The notes under the pieces were generated by a model. The model was given only the letters and a program-made list of their open reading frames with translations. It made no database searches and was not told where the DNA came from. DNA of 64,000 bases from Dioszegia crocea (lineage: Eukaryota > Basidiomycota > Tremellomycetes > Tremellales > Bulleribasidiaceae). Shown here one piece after another: positions 1 through 10,357 of the stretch. Each line of letters starts with the position of its first letter. Within the stretch, counting starts at the first letter, position 1. The stretch spans positions 1,296,582 to 1,360,581 of the forward strand of contig BCKK01000003.1 in NCBI GenBank assembly GCA_001600615.1, given 5' to 3'. The position numbers were made by a program, and so were the translations under genes.

Positions 1-554
1 TGCCATTCTCAGGTGTTGAGCGGATCGTAGATCCTCCTTGACCTCCCCGACTTCCCTCGGGAAAAGGGTGACGTCCCGCTCCGCATATTCTCGGTCTGGT
101 AGGGTATTGAAGACCCCGCCCCTTGCCAGGATCGCGGCGTAGTACTCGCGGTCATCCTCATCTATCTCTTCCGCCCGGCACTGCGCGTAGTAATCCCGTT
201 TAGGGGATTCGAGGAATAGTTGTTGTACTCGGTTGAGCAAGTCGATTTTGGGGATGATGCCGTCGATGGTCATAGCACCAACATGGGCAAAGGATCGAAT
301 TGAGTCGGTCACCGCGATTCGGTAGAGGATGGGGGCAGCGATGTTGTACAATTGCCTTCACTTGTCAGCTATTAAAGACGGATGGCAAGCTGAGAAAAGG
401 CGAAACCTTACTTGCTAATTCGCAGGCTGGCGGCTAAACCAGATTGCCTGATGGCGGATCTGGGCAGGCTCTCGCCAGTGTGAGGCGCAGGCAGAGTCTG
501 ACGCAAATGCTCGAAAACTAGAGCCCACAGTTCTGGCTGGAGGGACGAAGGCAT
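1..554 (-). CDS. F-box-like CxxCxW family, copy A (C-terminus beyond window edge)
   Basis: First of eleven related genes in the window. The start ATG is at 552-554. Exon 1 (412-554) encodes the F-box-like N-terminus (MPSSLQPELWALVFEHLRQ), then the PAPHT...RQSGL segment found in paralogues. An intron (about 356-411, donor GTAAGG) falls at the conserved place just before the LYNIAAPILYR motif. Exon 2 continues through GIIPKIDLLNRVQQLFLES and leaves the window with the frame open, so the central HYC and C-terminal CxxCxW motifs are not visible. By analogy with F-box proteins it may recruit substrates to an SCF ubiquitin ligase; that role is inferred only from the N-terminal pattern. B, C and D follow on the same strand. 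Confidence 0.75.
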
Positions 555-1062
555 GGCGATGAAGGGGGAAGAGTAGGGATCAGCAGTGGGTAGGCGTGTC
601 TGTCGCGCACTGGACTGGGTAAATTTTGGGAACGTTTGATCGACGAGGAGTCTCGCTGCCTTGCACTAGACGGTGCAGGCCTGGCGTTGAGATTCGAGTG
701 AAATTCGTGGCGGAAGGGAGGCAAAGAAGAGGCAAAAGAGAGGCAAACATCAAACCGCAAAGTCGGTCTTCAAGCTTCAAGCTTCATTTTTGAACAGTGC
801 GAAAGTCAGGGCCCCAGGAGCGATCCAGTTTCCCAGATGTCTCAAGTCTCAGTCGGCACTCTATGCTGGACGCTGCGACCTATCTACACCCAGACACCCG
901 ATGAACCATACGAGTACAAGGCAAGCGAGGACTTCCTTATGCCTTCTGCCTATCCTTCCTCCCTACTGAATCTGTAAAAAGCTCTTCTCAACCCTCGCCC
1001 GACGCCATTCCTCTGTAGGTATTCTATCTCATCGTCCATGTCGGCCAGTATGGTGTATTGAC
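555..1062. other. Intergenic: upstream of copy A, downstream of copy B
   Basis: About 0.5 kb with no supported gene. Short open frames on the minus strand here (518-780) overlap the start of copy A and show no family match. A tandem CTTCAAG motif occurs near 770-785. It presumably holds the copy A promoter and the copy B 3' end. Confidence 0.5.
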
Positions 1063-2602
1063 CTAATAGTCTGCTCGGGTCAGCCACGCTTGTCACAGCA
1101 GCCGGAGACACTTACCGAACTCCAGCGGATCTTTCCTCACAGCCCTCTCATACGAGTAATGCCATCCGCAAGCATCACAAGGCGCAGCATCGAACAGCTG
1201 CCTCCAGATGACACTATCCTCCGGGGCATCCTCCACCGCGCCCTGCTTACTTCCTTCTGCTATGCCCGCAGCGATCTTCGTCGTCAACTTATCAGATTTC
1301 GCCCTCCACGCCGCCTTCCTCTCCTCTAGCTTGGGATGCTTGCGATCATGGCACATTGCAGGGGCTCGAGGTGGATATGCTGGAGTATTGTTTACCCATG
1401 GTGGTAGGCAGTGGTAGATCGCCATTTTGACACTGTAACCCGACTTTGCTCGACCGTGCTTTGCCGCCAGCACATCGCGACTCGCGAGTAAGGATTGGAC
1501 CTTGGCCTTTACCATTTGGTGAAAGTCGAGCTTTCGGTAGCCAAGCCACTGGGATTGATGAGCGTACCACCGGGACTCGACGCCAACTGCTGCACGCTTC
1601 GAGATATCGTATCGACTGTATGTGTGAAAGGCGACGGTAGGATGGCTGTCGTTTGGGCCCGGCAGGTAGGTTGTTTCGCCTAGGGACAGTGGACCGATTA
1701 CGGGTGATTGGCAGTAGTGCTGTAGAGTAGGGACATTGGCGACTAGTTGGCGGAAAGAATGCTGTGTCTCCCTGACCATTCGGTCGTACTCGTCCCATTT
1801 GACAGTGAGGTCGTACCCCCGCTGTAGCTGCTCCTCGTGATGACCGGCGATAGCGCCGACCGAGAGTGTTCCTAGTTGGCTGAAAACATTCGTCCGTCGA
1901 TAGTTCGGATAGCCCGTGATGATCCTCAGCGCCTGTGATAGCTCTTTCGCCTCACAGCCCAGCTGGATCATCAAGCTCATCCCCTCATCACTACCGACGA
2001 GCTTCTCCGCCTTCTCTTCGCCTAGAGTCTCAAAGAGGCCGTCGGTAACCCACGTAACCTTGTCGTCTTCCTCGTAGTCCCCCATGTAAAACTTGTCGGC
2101 ATATTCGATGAATGATCTTTGTGTGAAGCCGAAGAGTTCGGTTTTGGGAATGAGACCGGACATAGTTCTGTACTCGATCTCGCCAGTGGGAGAATAGCGC
2201 GGTTTGCGGCGATACAGGAAGTGAGGGAGATTGCCGGCAATGACAAATTTGTAGAGGATGGGTGCTGCGCCATTATACCAGTCTGGAGTGTCAGTGATTT
2301 GCGATGGGAAGTGGGTCAAAGCACGTACCTCGGGATACCTGAAGACATGCAAACAAGTCGGACTGCTCGATCAGAGCTCTATGGTCACAGGCCGTATGAG
2401 CGGGGAGGACAGGTTTTCGTAGGTATTTGAAGATCTCGAGTAGGATGTCGAAACTAAGGCGTGGGATGGCTGACGGGATGGGGCCGAGTGGCTGTGACCA
2501 ACGGGTGCGCCGGGTAGTGGTGTACGCTGGTGGCTTTGGGCGGGGGGAAGGTCGGACGAGGTTGAGATCAGACGTAAGCGTAGCCTGATGACGGTAAGGC
2601 AT
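1063..2602 (-). CDS. F-box-like CxxCxW family, copy B
   Basis: Full-length family member. Exon 1 starts at ATG 2600-2602 and has about 50 residues ahead of the F-box-like segment (RLSFDILLEIFKYLRKP), longer than in the paralogues. The conserved phase-1 intron (about 2281-2327) lies just before DWYNGAAPILYK. Exon 2 carries LIPKTELFGFTQRSFIEYA, LGTLSVGAIAGH, LQHYCQ...GPLSLGETTYL, VGVESRWYAHQ and the C-terminal APCDACGW. Reading straight through gives a stop at 1093. A good donor (GTAAGTG) with a CTGAC branch and CAG acceptor instead predicts a final mini-exon ending at 1063, which I prefer because several paralogues also have a terminal intron. Function unknown; SCF adaptor is a guess from the F-box-like region. 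Confidence 0.8.
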
Positions 2603-3217
2603 GATGGGACGAGCGAAGGGGGAGATGGAAGGTGGGATGTTGAGTGTTGGGATTAAGTTGGAGTAGAGCAAAGTCACGGCTCCAAATGAGGGTGGTAGGT
2701 GCGTTACCGACTCGAGTACTTTGCGCTGCGGTAGCGGGGAGTTTCAAGTGATCTATTGGCTATACGAAGAGAGATCTCCGAGTTGAGAGGTGGAGAGTGC
2801 AATGCAAGTGCAATGTAGGCATTGACGATTGGACAACACATTCCTAACCAAATTTGTTGCCACTTTGGGCAGTATGAGTACATGGGACTCTGGCAGTGTG
2901 GTCTCATGTGTTTGCGTTCGGGCGCAGTGCTCTTGCTAGCTACATAGACTAATCAGACTTCAGACGAACGATACACAAACGGGCTGTAGTTCCCCTAGAT
3001 CCTCGCCGCCTAGAACCATCATACCTGAGCCCGTTTCAGCTCTTCCCCAGCGCCGAGCCCACCTGAAAGATGCACATCCATGCTCATACCTACACCCTGA
3101 CCATTCACTCCTCCCCCTCGCTGTTGTACTACGATGAATTATCCTGCCTGAATAAGCTCACTACACTGGTGTAGACCCAAATTTCATTCACTGACCTACT
3201 TGAGAAGCGCGTGTCCC
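2603..3217. other. Intergenic between copies B and C
   Basis: About 0.6 kb, no supported gene. It holds the presumed copy B promoter, including an element shared with copy C (listed separately), and the 3' flank of copy C. Confidence 0.5.
2832..2861 (-). promoter_or_regulatory. 30-bp upstream element shared with copy C
   Basis: About 230 bp upstream of the copy B start. It matches 4919-4948 at 26 of 30 positions, with cores ACAACACATTCCT and CCAAATTT on the plus strand. The surroundings are much less alike, so it may be a conserved regulatory site or a remnant of the duplication. Counted by eye. Confidence 0.4.
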
Positions 3218-4516
3218 TCACTCCTCATAGCGCCATCCACACCCGCCGCATGGTGGAGCATCGAAGAGCTGCTTCCATTCCAGCTTGTCCACCGGTTCGA
3301 TCCCTTCGGGTAGACTCGACGCGCATGCTGCTATTTTTATCCGTATGAATTCTTGTATCATACCCAGCTCCAATCTCCATTTCTCTTGGCCCTCCGGTGT
3401 CCGAGGTTGCTCCTCCGTGAGCGGACGTAAGCCATCGCGAACGAGTTGGCGGTCAACCTTGGGGGGGATCGAATGGTATCTAGTCTGATCTAGGCTCCAA
3501 TCGGGTATCATTCGGCGCTCGCTCCACACGAGGGCATTGCGCTTTTGTAGCATGGCAAAGGCGTCGGCAGAGGCTTCTTTGGCGAACCAGGTCAGATCGT
3601 TATCCTCCCGCTGAGCTCGGTGGTAGTAGACGGAAGAAGGAACACCAATTACTGGATTGGGTGACGTTCTGAATACGTTGTGTGTATGAACGGCGATGAC
3701 GGGACGGCTGTCGTTCTTACGGGGAAGATAGGGAGTGTCGCCAAAGGAGAGTGGGCCGCATGAGGAAATTTGGCAGTATGATCCGAGGGTGGGGATACGG
3801 GCGACAAGTTGACGAAAGGACCGTTGCGTATCGCGGACCATCTGCTCGTACTCATCCCACATGTCCAGCACCATGCACTTTCCCATCACTTCCTCCTCCA
3901 CCTCGTGGCCGAAGAACGCCCCGACCGACAGCGTCCTCAGCCCTCGGAAGGCAGTCGGCAGATCAAGTTCCAGCCAGCCAGTCATTCCTCCTAGCGCAGA
4001 TGAGAGCTGCCTCGCTTCGCTGGCTAGCTGGACCGCCCACTTGTATTCTGGATGCCGCCGGAATTCCTCCGCCCGATGACCTAAAGCTTTCTCCGAGCTT
4101 TCGATGACCCACCTCACCGCCTCGTCCGCCTCATCGTACTTCTCCCCGTCCTTCTCGCAATATTCGATAAAGAGCCGCTGGACACGCGTCAGCAGCTCGA
4201 TCTTGGAGATGATGCCGGCGATGTCGGGTGCCCATTTAGTACGGCTACCCCTTTGACGATGGAGGAATTGGGAGAAGTTATCGGTGACTGCGTATTTGTA
4301 TAGAGTGGGAGCGGCACAATTGTACCATACTGCAACATCAGTATCGAGCGCGTAGCGGACAAGAAATGAGCACGTACATTTGCATACCCTCAGGCAGGCA
4401 AATAAGTCCGGCTGCCGGATCTCTGATCTTTCGGTGCGAAGTGTGTGGGCAGGAGGAATTGGTCGTCGAAGGTAGTGCATCACCTCGAGTATGATGTCAG
4501 AACTGAGCGACGACAT
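3218..4516 (-). CDS. F-box-like CxxCxW family, copy C
   Basis: Cleanest member of the left cluster, about 416 residues in two exons (4378-4516 and 3218-4329). The start MSSLSSDIILEVMHYLRRP gives the F-box-like first helix. After an insert containing PPAHT and RQPDLFACLRVCK, the 48-nt phase-1 intron leads to LWYNCAAPTLYKYAVTDN. The centre has LRTLSVGAFFGH, LGSYCQ...GPLSFGDTPYLP, and VIGVPSSVYYHR where relatives have a SRWY.H motif. The C-terminus is FDAPPCGGCGWRYEE, so the Cys pair and Trp are kept. A downstream intron could extend the tail, but no clear acceptor was seen. Molecular role unknown. Confidence 0.85.
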   Translation of the reverse strand: MSSLSSDIILEVMHYLRRPIPPAHTLRTERSEIRQPDLFACLRVCKCTCSFLVRYALDTDVAVWYNCAAPTLYKYAVTDNFSQFLHRQRGSRTKWAPDIAGIISKIELLTRVQRLFIEYCEKDGEKYDEADEAVRWVIESSEKALGHRAEEFRRHPEYKWAVQLASEARQLSSALGGMTGWLELDLPTAFRGLRTLSVGAFFGHEVEEEVMGKCMVLDMWDEYEQMVRDTQRSFRQLVARIPTLGSYCQISSCGPLSFGDTPYLPRKNDSRPVIAVHTHNVFRTSPNPVIGVPSSVYYHRAQREDNDLTWFAKEASADAFAMLQKRNALVWSERRMIPDWSLDQTRYHSIPPKVDRQLVRDGLRPLTEEQPRTPEGQEKWRLELGMIQEFIRIKIAACASSLPEGIEPVDKLEWKQLFDAPPCGGCGWRYEE

Positions 4517-5345
4517 CTCGGGTCGGGGTCCGAGCAGGAAGGGTGTAGTGGTCGAAGAGGCTGAGTGAGGTTTGTGTGGATTCGGCGAAGCCCGCCAGGG
4601 CGTCAGGATTGATGTTCTCGCGTCGATACGATGTTGAGATTAGGACATAGAGATTGTCGAGAAGCTGATGAGCCCGGCGGATGACGCACGGGGTCAAGCG
4701 CGGGTATGATGTGTCGTGTGAAGGGGACGAGAGGTTCGAGGGGATGAGCCGCCGAAAGTCTAGGGATCACGCTATAGAGGATGGTGAGAGATCTGAGCAT
4801 CTTGTAGTGAAGCGAGGTCTGAATCCTGATAGTCTATCCCGGTCTCGTGGTATCGACCAATCGTGTATGGTATGAAGGAAGTAGAAAGGGCGAAGCGGTT
4901 CGTGAATGGGCGTGAATTGACAACACATTCCTCCCCAAATTTATCGCCCGGGGAATTCCCATCACCTCTCACTCAAGCTTCAAGCCGGCCGAGTCTAGAT
5001 AACGCTCTCGTCTGTCGGGCAGCACGGATGCTGGGCTATACGAACGGTCATTTCTAGCTTGGAGTTCCCTTAACTACTTGATGTCTTTGATTCGACCCCC
5101 GTCCCGCCGCATCATCGCCATCTGCCCAAATTTCCGCCTCCCCGTTGAGTTCTCGCTTCGCACAACCCCAGATCCGCCGTATAACTCTACCCAGCTCCAT
5201 CCGCCTATCCCAGTGATACACACCACCAGCTCTCGTTTTGCCGTACGCATAGCCTTGTAATCTGCTTAGATCAGCTCGATTCATTGGCCAGCCGAAGAGG
5301 GTACATATGACTCACCTCGTTTCATCCAATCCCGCCCTGCCCTCG
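4517..5345. other. Intergenic between copies C and D
   Basis: About 0.8 kb with no supported gene; open frames here are short and unconserved. It holds the shared upstream element at 4919-4948, about 400 bp from the copy C start. Confidence 0.5.
4919..4948 (-). promoter_or_regulatory. 30-bp upstream element shared with copy B
   Basis: Partner of 2832-2861, lying upstream of copy C; 26 of 30 positions agree by eye. Its distance to the start codon differs (about 400 versus 230 bp), which argues against a fixed core promoter role. Confidence 0.4.
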
Positions 5346-6647
5346 TCACTCCTCATACCGCCAACCGCAGGCGTCACAGGGCGGAGCATCGAAAATCTGC
5401 CCCCAAGTCACTTTGTCCACCGGATGGATCCCCTCAGGAAATGCCTTTCGAACCCTCCTTGCCAGACCCGCTGTAATTTCCTGCGACAAGAGGTCTGACT
5501 CCACCCTCCATGCCGCCTTTTCCTCCTCCAGGTCGGGAAGTGCTCGGTCGTCGCACCTGGGAGGCGAATCTGGGGAGATCGCAGGATAATCGTTGACCCA
5601 GGGTGGTAGGCTGTGATAGACGTCCATGGAGATCTCGGGTGAACTCTGCCCATGCTTGACGGCAAGCGCATCCCGATGCCAGAGCAAATTTAGAATCTCG
5701 GTGGTGATAACTTGGTGATACTCGTGCCTCTGATATCCTAGCCACTGCTCTTTGTGCGAGTACCAGCGGGAGTTGGTTCCGATTGCGGCGCGTTTCGACA
5801 GATCGTAACAATCATCGGTATGAAAAGCGACGGAAGGGCGGCCATTGTCCACGCCAGGAAGATAAAGGTGGGAGCCAAGGGAGAGCGGCGCTGAAGGTGG
5901 CATCTGGCAGTAGTGCTCCAGGGCCGGCATGGTGGCCACGACTTGGGCGAAGGATTGTTGTGTTTCGCGTTCCATCCGTTGATTGTCTGCAAGACTCTGG
6001 GCGAGACACCAATATGTTGCTCGCAGCTCCTCCTCTTCACGCCCGAAGAAAGGACCGACGGATAGCGTTCGCAGCTGTATGAGAGGATTGGGCCGACGGT
6101 ACGCTAGGTGACCCGTTAAAAGACGAAGCGCATCTGAAAGCGCCTGCACCTCGCGGATGACCTGGATTGTCAAGCCAAGCCTTTCTTTATGGTTTTCGTC
6201 CGCCTCCGCCACGCCCAAGCTGTCCATCAAGCCCCCTGTGACACCCTGGGCGTTGTCGCTGTCCTTGGCGACACCCGTACCGTCTTTGAATGCGTATTCG
6301 ATGAACAGGCGCTGAGTGAAGCCAAGGAGTTCGCGTTTGGGGATCAAGCCAGGGATTGGTAGGAATATGATTTCTGGCTTTAGGCTGCGCAGTCTTCGAC
6401 AGAAGAGGAAGGAGGGGAGATCATCGGTGACGACGTATTTGTGCGGCGGTGTTGTACCAGTCTACAGCATCAGTGATTGACATTGCGAAGTGGCATGGAG
6501 AGACCTACCTCGGCAGACAAAGAGACAGGCAAACAGGTGTGGTTGCCGAATGAGGGATCGATCGGTGGTTTTGGTATGTGCGGGAGGAAGGGGACGGCGT
6601 AGATGGCTGATAATCTCGAGTATGACATCTTGGGGGAGTTGCGGCAT
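5346..6647 (-). pseudogene. F-box-like CxxCxW family, copy D, apparently frameshifted
   Basis: Exon 1 (6509-6647) gives MPQLPQDVILEIISHLRRP and the LFACLFVCR end. After a normal 47-nt intron, exon 2 begins DWYNTAA. Here the paralogues continue PILYK, but about 11 nt are missing (junction near 6441-6442), so the frame shifts and meets a stop at 6421-6423. In the other frame the reading resumes as KYVVTDDLPSFLF and stays open for some 340 codons to 5346, with LRTLSVGPFFGR, LEHYCQ...APLSLGSHLYL, IGTNSRWYSH and APPCDACGWRYEE all intact. This suggests recent inactivation, an assembly error, or use of an unusual splice site; a weak donor (GTCTGC) 10 nt upstream of the normal one would restore frame at the cost of the VCR motif. 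Confidence 0.6.
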
Positions 6648-7328
6648 GGTAGGGGATGTGTTCTGGTTGAGGGTATTGAGATGGCAGAGTGGTGGCTTAC
6701 TGGAGGGAGGAAGAGTCGAGGGGTGTGATTCGCCGCGGGTGCTGACCGACACCACGGTCGAGAGGTCGAGGGGAGGCATTCCTTCAGATCGGGTGCTGGA
6801 AGATGGGTGCGGAAGAGAGTGAAGGGGATGGAGCCGAGAAGAGGCAAGGTTTCGAAAGGATCCAAGCGGGTGGGTGTTTCAGATTTCCCCTTGTTTTGGT
6901 ATCTCCGGCCGGGTCGGAGCGTGGCGAAATCTGCGAGATCTTGGTCGTTCCCTGCAGGTCAGAGTATCAGCTCCTGAGCCCTATATGTTCTATATTCCGA
7001 TTCAGCAGCAGGCATTCTCTCGGAGTAGTCGATAAGCTCGATTAATAATGAATCGGAGGAAAATTTCACCGTCAGACCTGTATTTGGCTCTGGCTGGTCC
7101 CCGACGCCAAGCTTCTGCGCGATACCTCTCCCAGTAGTTCGTTCTCGTATTCCCAGATGATACATCACCGCCATGTCCCAGTGACCCATAAGCGCGCCGC
7201 AGCCAAAGATTCACCCCTCATCACCCTCCAATTCCCTTCATCCCTCATGACTCTTCCCTCGTCCCGACTCCTACCTCCACCCCAAACCCGCTGCCTCTCG
7301 CCGCGTTCCCATCCCAGTCCCCATTCTC
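6648..7328. other. Intergenic between copy D and MPC1
   Basis: About 0.68 kb, no supported gene. It holds the presumed copy D promoter on the left and the MPC1 3' flank on the right. Antisense and short frames lack conserved motifs. Confidence 0.5.
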
Positions 7329-8040
7329 CTATGCCTTGACAGCCTTCACAGCCTCTCCCGCCTTCTCCTTGACCTTATCCACCGCATCCAGCACAGGCGA
7401 CGCGACAGGGTGCTTAGCCTCCCTTCCACCCATATACCAGTAATTGACGAATCGGCCCTCTTGCACGAGTTGCGCAGTCGCATTTGTAGCGTGACAGGCG
7501 AACAGGAGGTAGTTACGGGGTTGGACGCGCCAGGCGAAACGCATGAAGATCATTCTGCGGTGTCAGCGGACAATCCGTTGTGGCACATGAAATCTAGAGA
7601 GTTTCTCCCACAAGCCTGCCCCTACCTGTACTACATTCCCCTCATACGAGAATTGGCTCAAACTCACGAGTATCCTGCCAGAGTCCCACTCATCAAACCA
7701 GAGATAGACTCTTCGTCGCGGTATAGCAAATCGGACATGGCAGCTATAGGAAGGCCCCAATTGGCGATCTGTATGGGTCAGATTGCGTCGATGATTGAAC
7801 GAAACGACGGACTGGTCCCCAGAAATGAGTGCCTGTCAGAGTCAGCTCGCTCGATAATGCTGATAATATGTAGACTTACTCAGGAAGTATTGCCTAGCGG
7901 CAGGGCTGCGGGCCCATTGCACGAAGCTATATTGTCAGCAAGGAAGCACTTCGGAGTAGAAATCACACACCTTCTGTTCCAGTCAGCAAATCCTCCTAAT
8001 CAATATTTCAAGCCTATCCTGAAGCATCCACTCACGCCAT
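7329..8040 (-). CDS. MPC1: Mitochondrial pyruvate carrier subunit 1
   Basis: Inner-membrane subunit of the heterodimeric carrier that brings cytosolic pyruvate into mitochondria; MPC2/3 would be the partner. The spliced protein of about 132 residues contains the family signature [20 protein letters not shown], then [31 protein letters not shown] and [12 protein letters not shown], matching the usual MPC1 length and three-helix layout; the C-terminal tail is Lys/Ala/Val rich. Exons read from splice sites: 8036-8040 (5 nt), probably 7971-7973 (3 nt), 7880-7926, 7813-7832 (20 nt), 7668-7768 and 7329-7554. The 3-nt exon gives [11 protein letters not shown]; without it the start is [10 protein letters not shown]. 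Frame is exact through every junction. The donor after exon 4 counted from the start (GTCCGT) is weak but keeps the family motif. Confidence 0.93.
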
Positions 8041-8316
8041 AATTATCAGAGTGTATCAGATTAGGGTCAATAGGTGTGATATGGTCTTGTACAAGGTGCA
8101 TAGCATACAAAAAAGCCTCGGCCCTCGGTCTTCCGTTATGAGACGGCATCAAATTTCGCCTCGGCCTCCACTTCTATGGTCCTCTGACATCTCTATCTGT
8201 ATCTCGAGCAGATGTCTTCGCCTATGCTTCAGAACGCGTATGGCACCCTGATTGAGAACCAAATTACTGTACTGCACATGCATCATCACTTTACTACTAC
8301 TCGAAAACGGATCTCC

Positions 8317-9949
8317 TTACTCAGGACCCGAGATGACCGCCTTGATTAAGACCTTCCCATCTGGGCCTTTACCCGACTTGGTTGCTTCAAACGCGGCGAG
8401 GGCGTCGGTGAAGTCGAATTGATGTGTGAGCAGCCTCTTCAGATCTACCAGACCGCGGGCTACAAGGTCGATAGAGAGGGGACTGAAAGGTCAGGTATGC
8501 ACCGCTGAAGACTCAAGAGAATGATATAACTTACTAATCGCCCTGCCCATACCTCCAGCATCCCTTGAGCTGGATCTCCTCCGTGGTCAAACGGAACAAG
8601 GGGATAGTGATGTCGGGAGGGCCGAAGCCAGTCTGGACACAGACCCCTCTGATGACCATCAGCCACTGCGTCGAGCTCAACCATACCAAGACTGACTCAC
8701 CCTGGCCTGACGGCATTGATGCCCATCTGAATACAGACCTCAGCACCTGTAGCATCCATGACCAGGTCAATCGACCCGGGACCCCTAGACGGAATATCGA
8801 GCGACTCCAGGAGATGCTTGGCGGCCCGAAGCGAGTAGTCGGGTCGAGATTCACCATCATTCTGTTTCGTCTATCATCAGCTCTACTCTCGAGTAGGACT
8901 TACGGGAAGGTAGATATCCGTTGCGGCGTAGCTCTTAGCAAAGTTCAATCTGTCCTCGTTGATATCCACAGCAACAATCCTTCCGGCCCCCAAACCTTTC
9001 GCCACGGCCATAGCGAGCAGCCCCACGGGTCCCGCACCGAAGATAAGAACATTCTCGCCCGTGCGGAGTTTACCGACATTGGCGATACCGTGTACTGCCA
9101 CGGAAAGGGGTTCCATCATGGCGCCGTAGACTAGGTCGACAGAGTCCGGGAGGGGATACACGAGATCTGCGGGGCTGGGATTAGCTCCGACCTAAGGAGG
9201 GACTTACAGCTTGTAGTATCGCTGAAGGGTACCGTCAAAGGGCGGGTACGCGGCGAAAGCCATGTGCTCGCAGATCGACCTGATCAGCTTTGGCCGAAAT
9301 CCATCCGTATGAGCAGTGGAGCTTACCTGGTATCGTCCGCCTCTGCAGTCTGGGCACATTCTGCATGTGACTCCAGGTTCAAGCGTCACTTTGTCTCCGA
9401 CCCTCAAGACGTGCTTGGCTGCACCCTTCTTGGCGCCCTCAACTTTGGGTCCGGCCTTGCGCGACAACGCAGCAAGGTTGGATCCGAGCTGCGCAATGAT
9501 ACCGGAAGACTCGTGTCCGAGACACATGTCACCTGTGCAGGAGACAAGACCCATCTTGCCGGTGTTGTAGACTGAGGGTCAGTAAGTCTGAGTAGGAGCG
9601 GAGATATATGTATTTGACGCACAGTGGACATCAGACCCGCAGATACCCTAATGTGTCAGCTAGACATCTCATACTAGCATTAGATGGATCAGTATAGCTC
9701 ACAGTCTTCTTGATCTCGACGAGAACCTCATCGGGGCCGACGGACGGCACGGGAAGCTACGGGTCAGTTCTGGATCTCCTTCGATCTCGTCCGTCCGGTG
9801 CTCACCTCCTGATAGGACGTGCTCAATTTCCCGTGCAGTATGAAGGCTGGGTTATTCTTCGGAACGAAGTCTGCAGGTTCGGGACGGTTGTCCTCCGCTT
9901 GAATGTTGGCCGAAGCCATATCCTTCGAGAGGGGGACTTGGTCGGGCAT
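8317..9949 (-). CDS. XYL2: Zinc-dependent xylitol / polyol dehydrogenase
   Basis: Medium-chain alcohol dehydrogenase of the sorbitol/xylitol dehydrogenase group, expected to oxidise xylitol to D-xylulose with NAD+; L-arabinitol or sorbitol as substrate is possible. Visible in order: GICGSDVHFYNTGKMG with the catalytic-zinc Cys, GHESSG with the His-Glu pair, structural-zinc cysteines in GVTCRMCPDC, MMEPLSVAVHG, the Rossmann motif GAGPVGLLAMA with VDIN after beta-2, and the C-terminal GCWRYGQGDYPLSIDLVARG...KAVISGPE. Start taken at 9949 (MPDQVPL); MASANIQ, 10 codons on, is an alternative. Split by at least six short introns, one exon being only 25 nt. At 9281-9327 the best donor and acceptor give a 47-nt intron that breaks frame, so splicing there is unresolved. 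It shares a divergent promoter with ILV2. Confidence 0.85.
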
Positions 9950-10357
9950 TTTGAAGTCTTGGCGGTCTGTAGCGGAGCAGGGAATCGGAAAGTGATGACT
10001 TTATCGGTATGGATGATTCAGCTAGGGCTCTAAGTGATTATTCTCAGGCCTGTTGATATAGCTAGGAACGAAGGATGAAGTACAAGGGCAAGATGGAGTG
10101 ATAGATGGAGGTGGACGTTGCCATTCCTCCATCGTTCCGCCGGCCGGGACAATCCCGGTACATGCCGGCGTGCGGGGTAAAGCCGGGGTCTCCGCCTCCA
10201 CCTCGGCGAACGCCGCCATTAGCCGAGCGGGAGTATTTGTGGCTGAACCTGAGAGCGAGTCGAGACAAAAAGTTGGCCACTTGTCGATCCACACCATCCA
10301 AAAGCTCACATCAGAGCATCCCTTACCCCTACCCCTACAGCCCATACTTCACACGCC
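9950..10357. promoter_or_regulatory. Divergent promoter, polyol dehydrogenase / ILV2
   Basis: A 408-bp gap between two genes transcribed away from each other, so it must hold both promoters. I see no element I can name with confidence. The ILV2-side 60 bases before the ATG are pyrimidine-rich. Confidence 0.5.

Noticed and set aside
5346..6347. Copy D as an intact 333-residue gene starting at 6347
   Set aside because: The codon there is TTG, not ATG, and homologous sequence continues upstream to the frameshift, so it is better treated as a broken longer gene.
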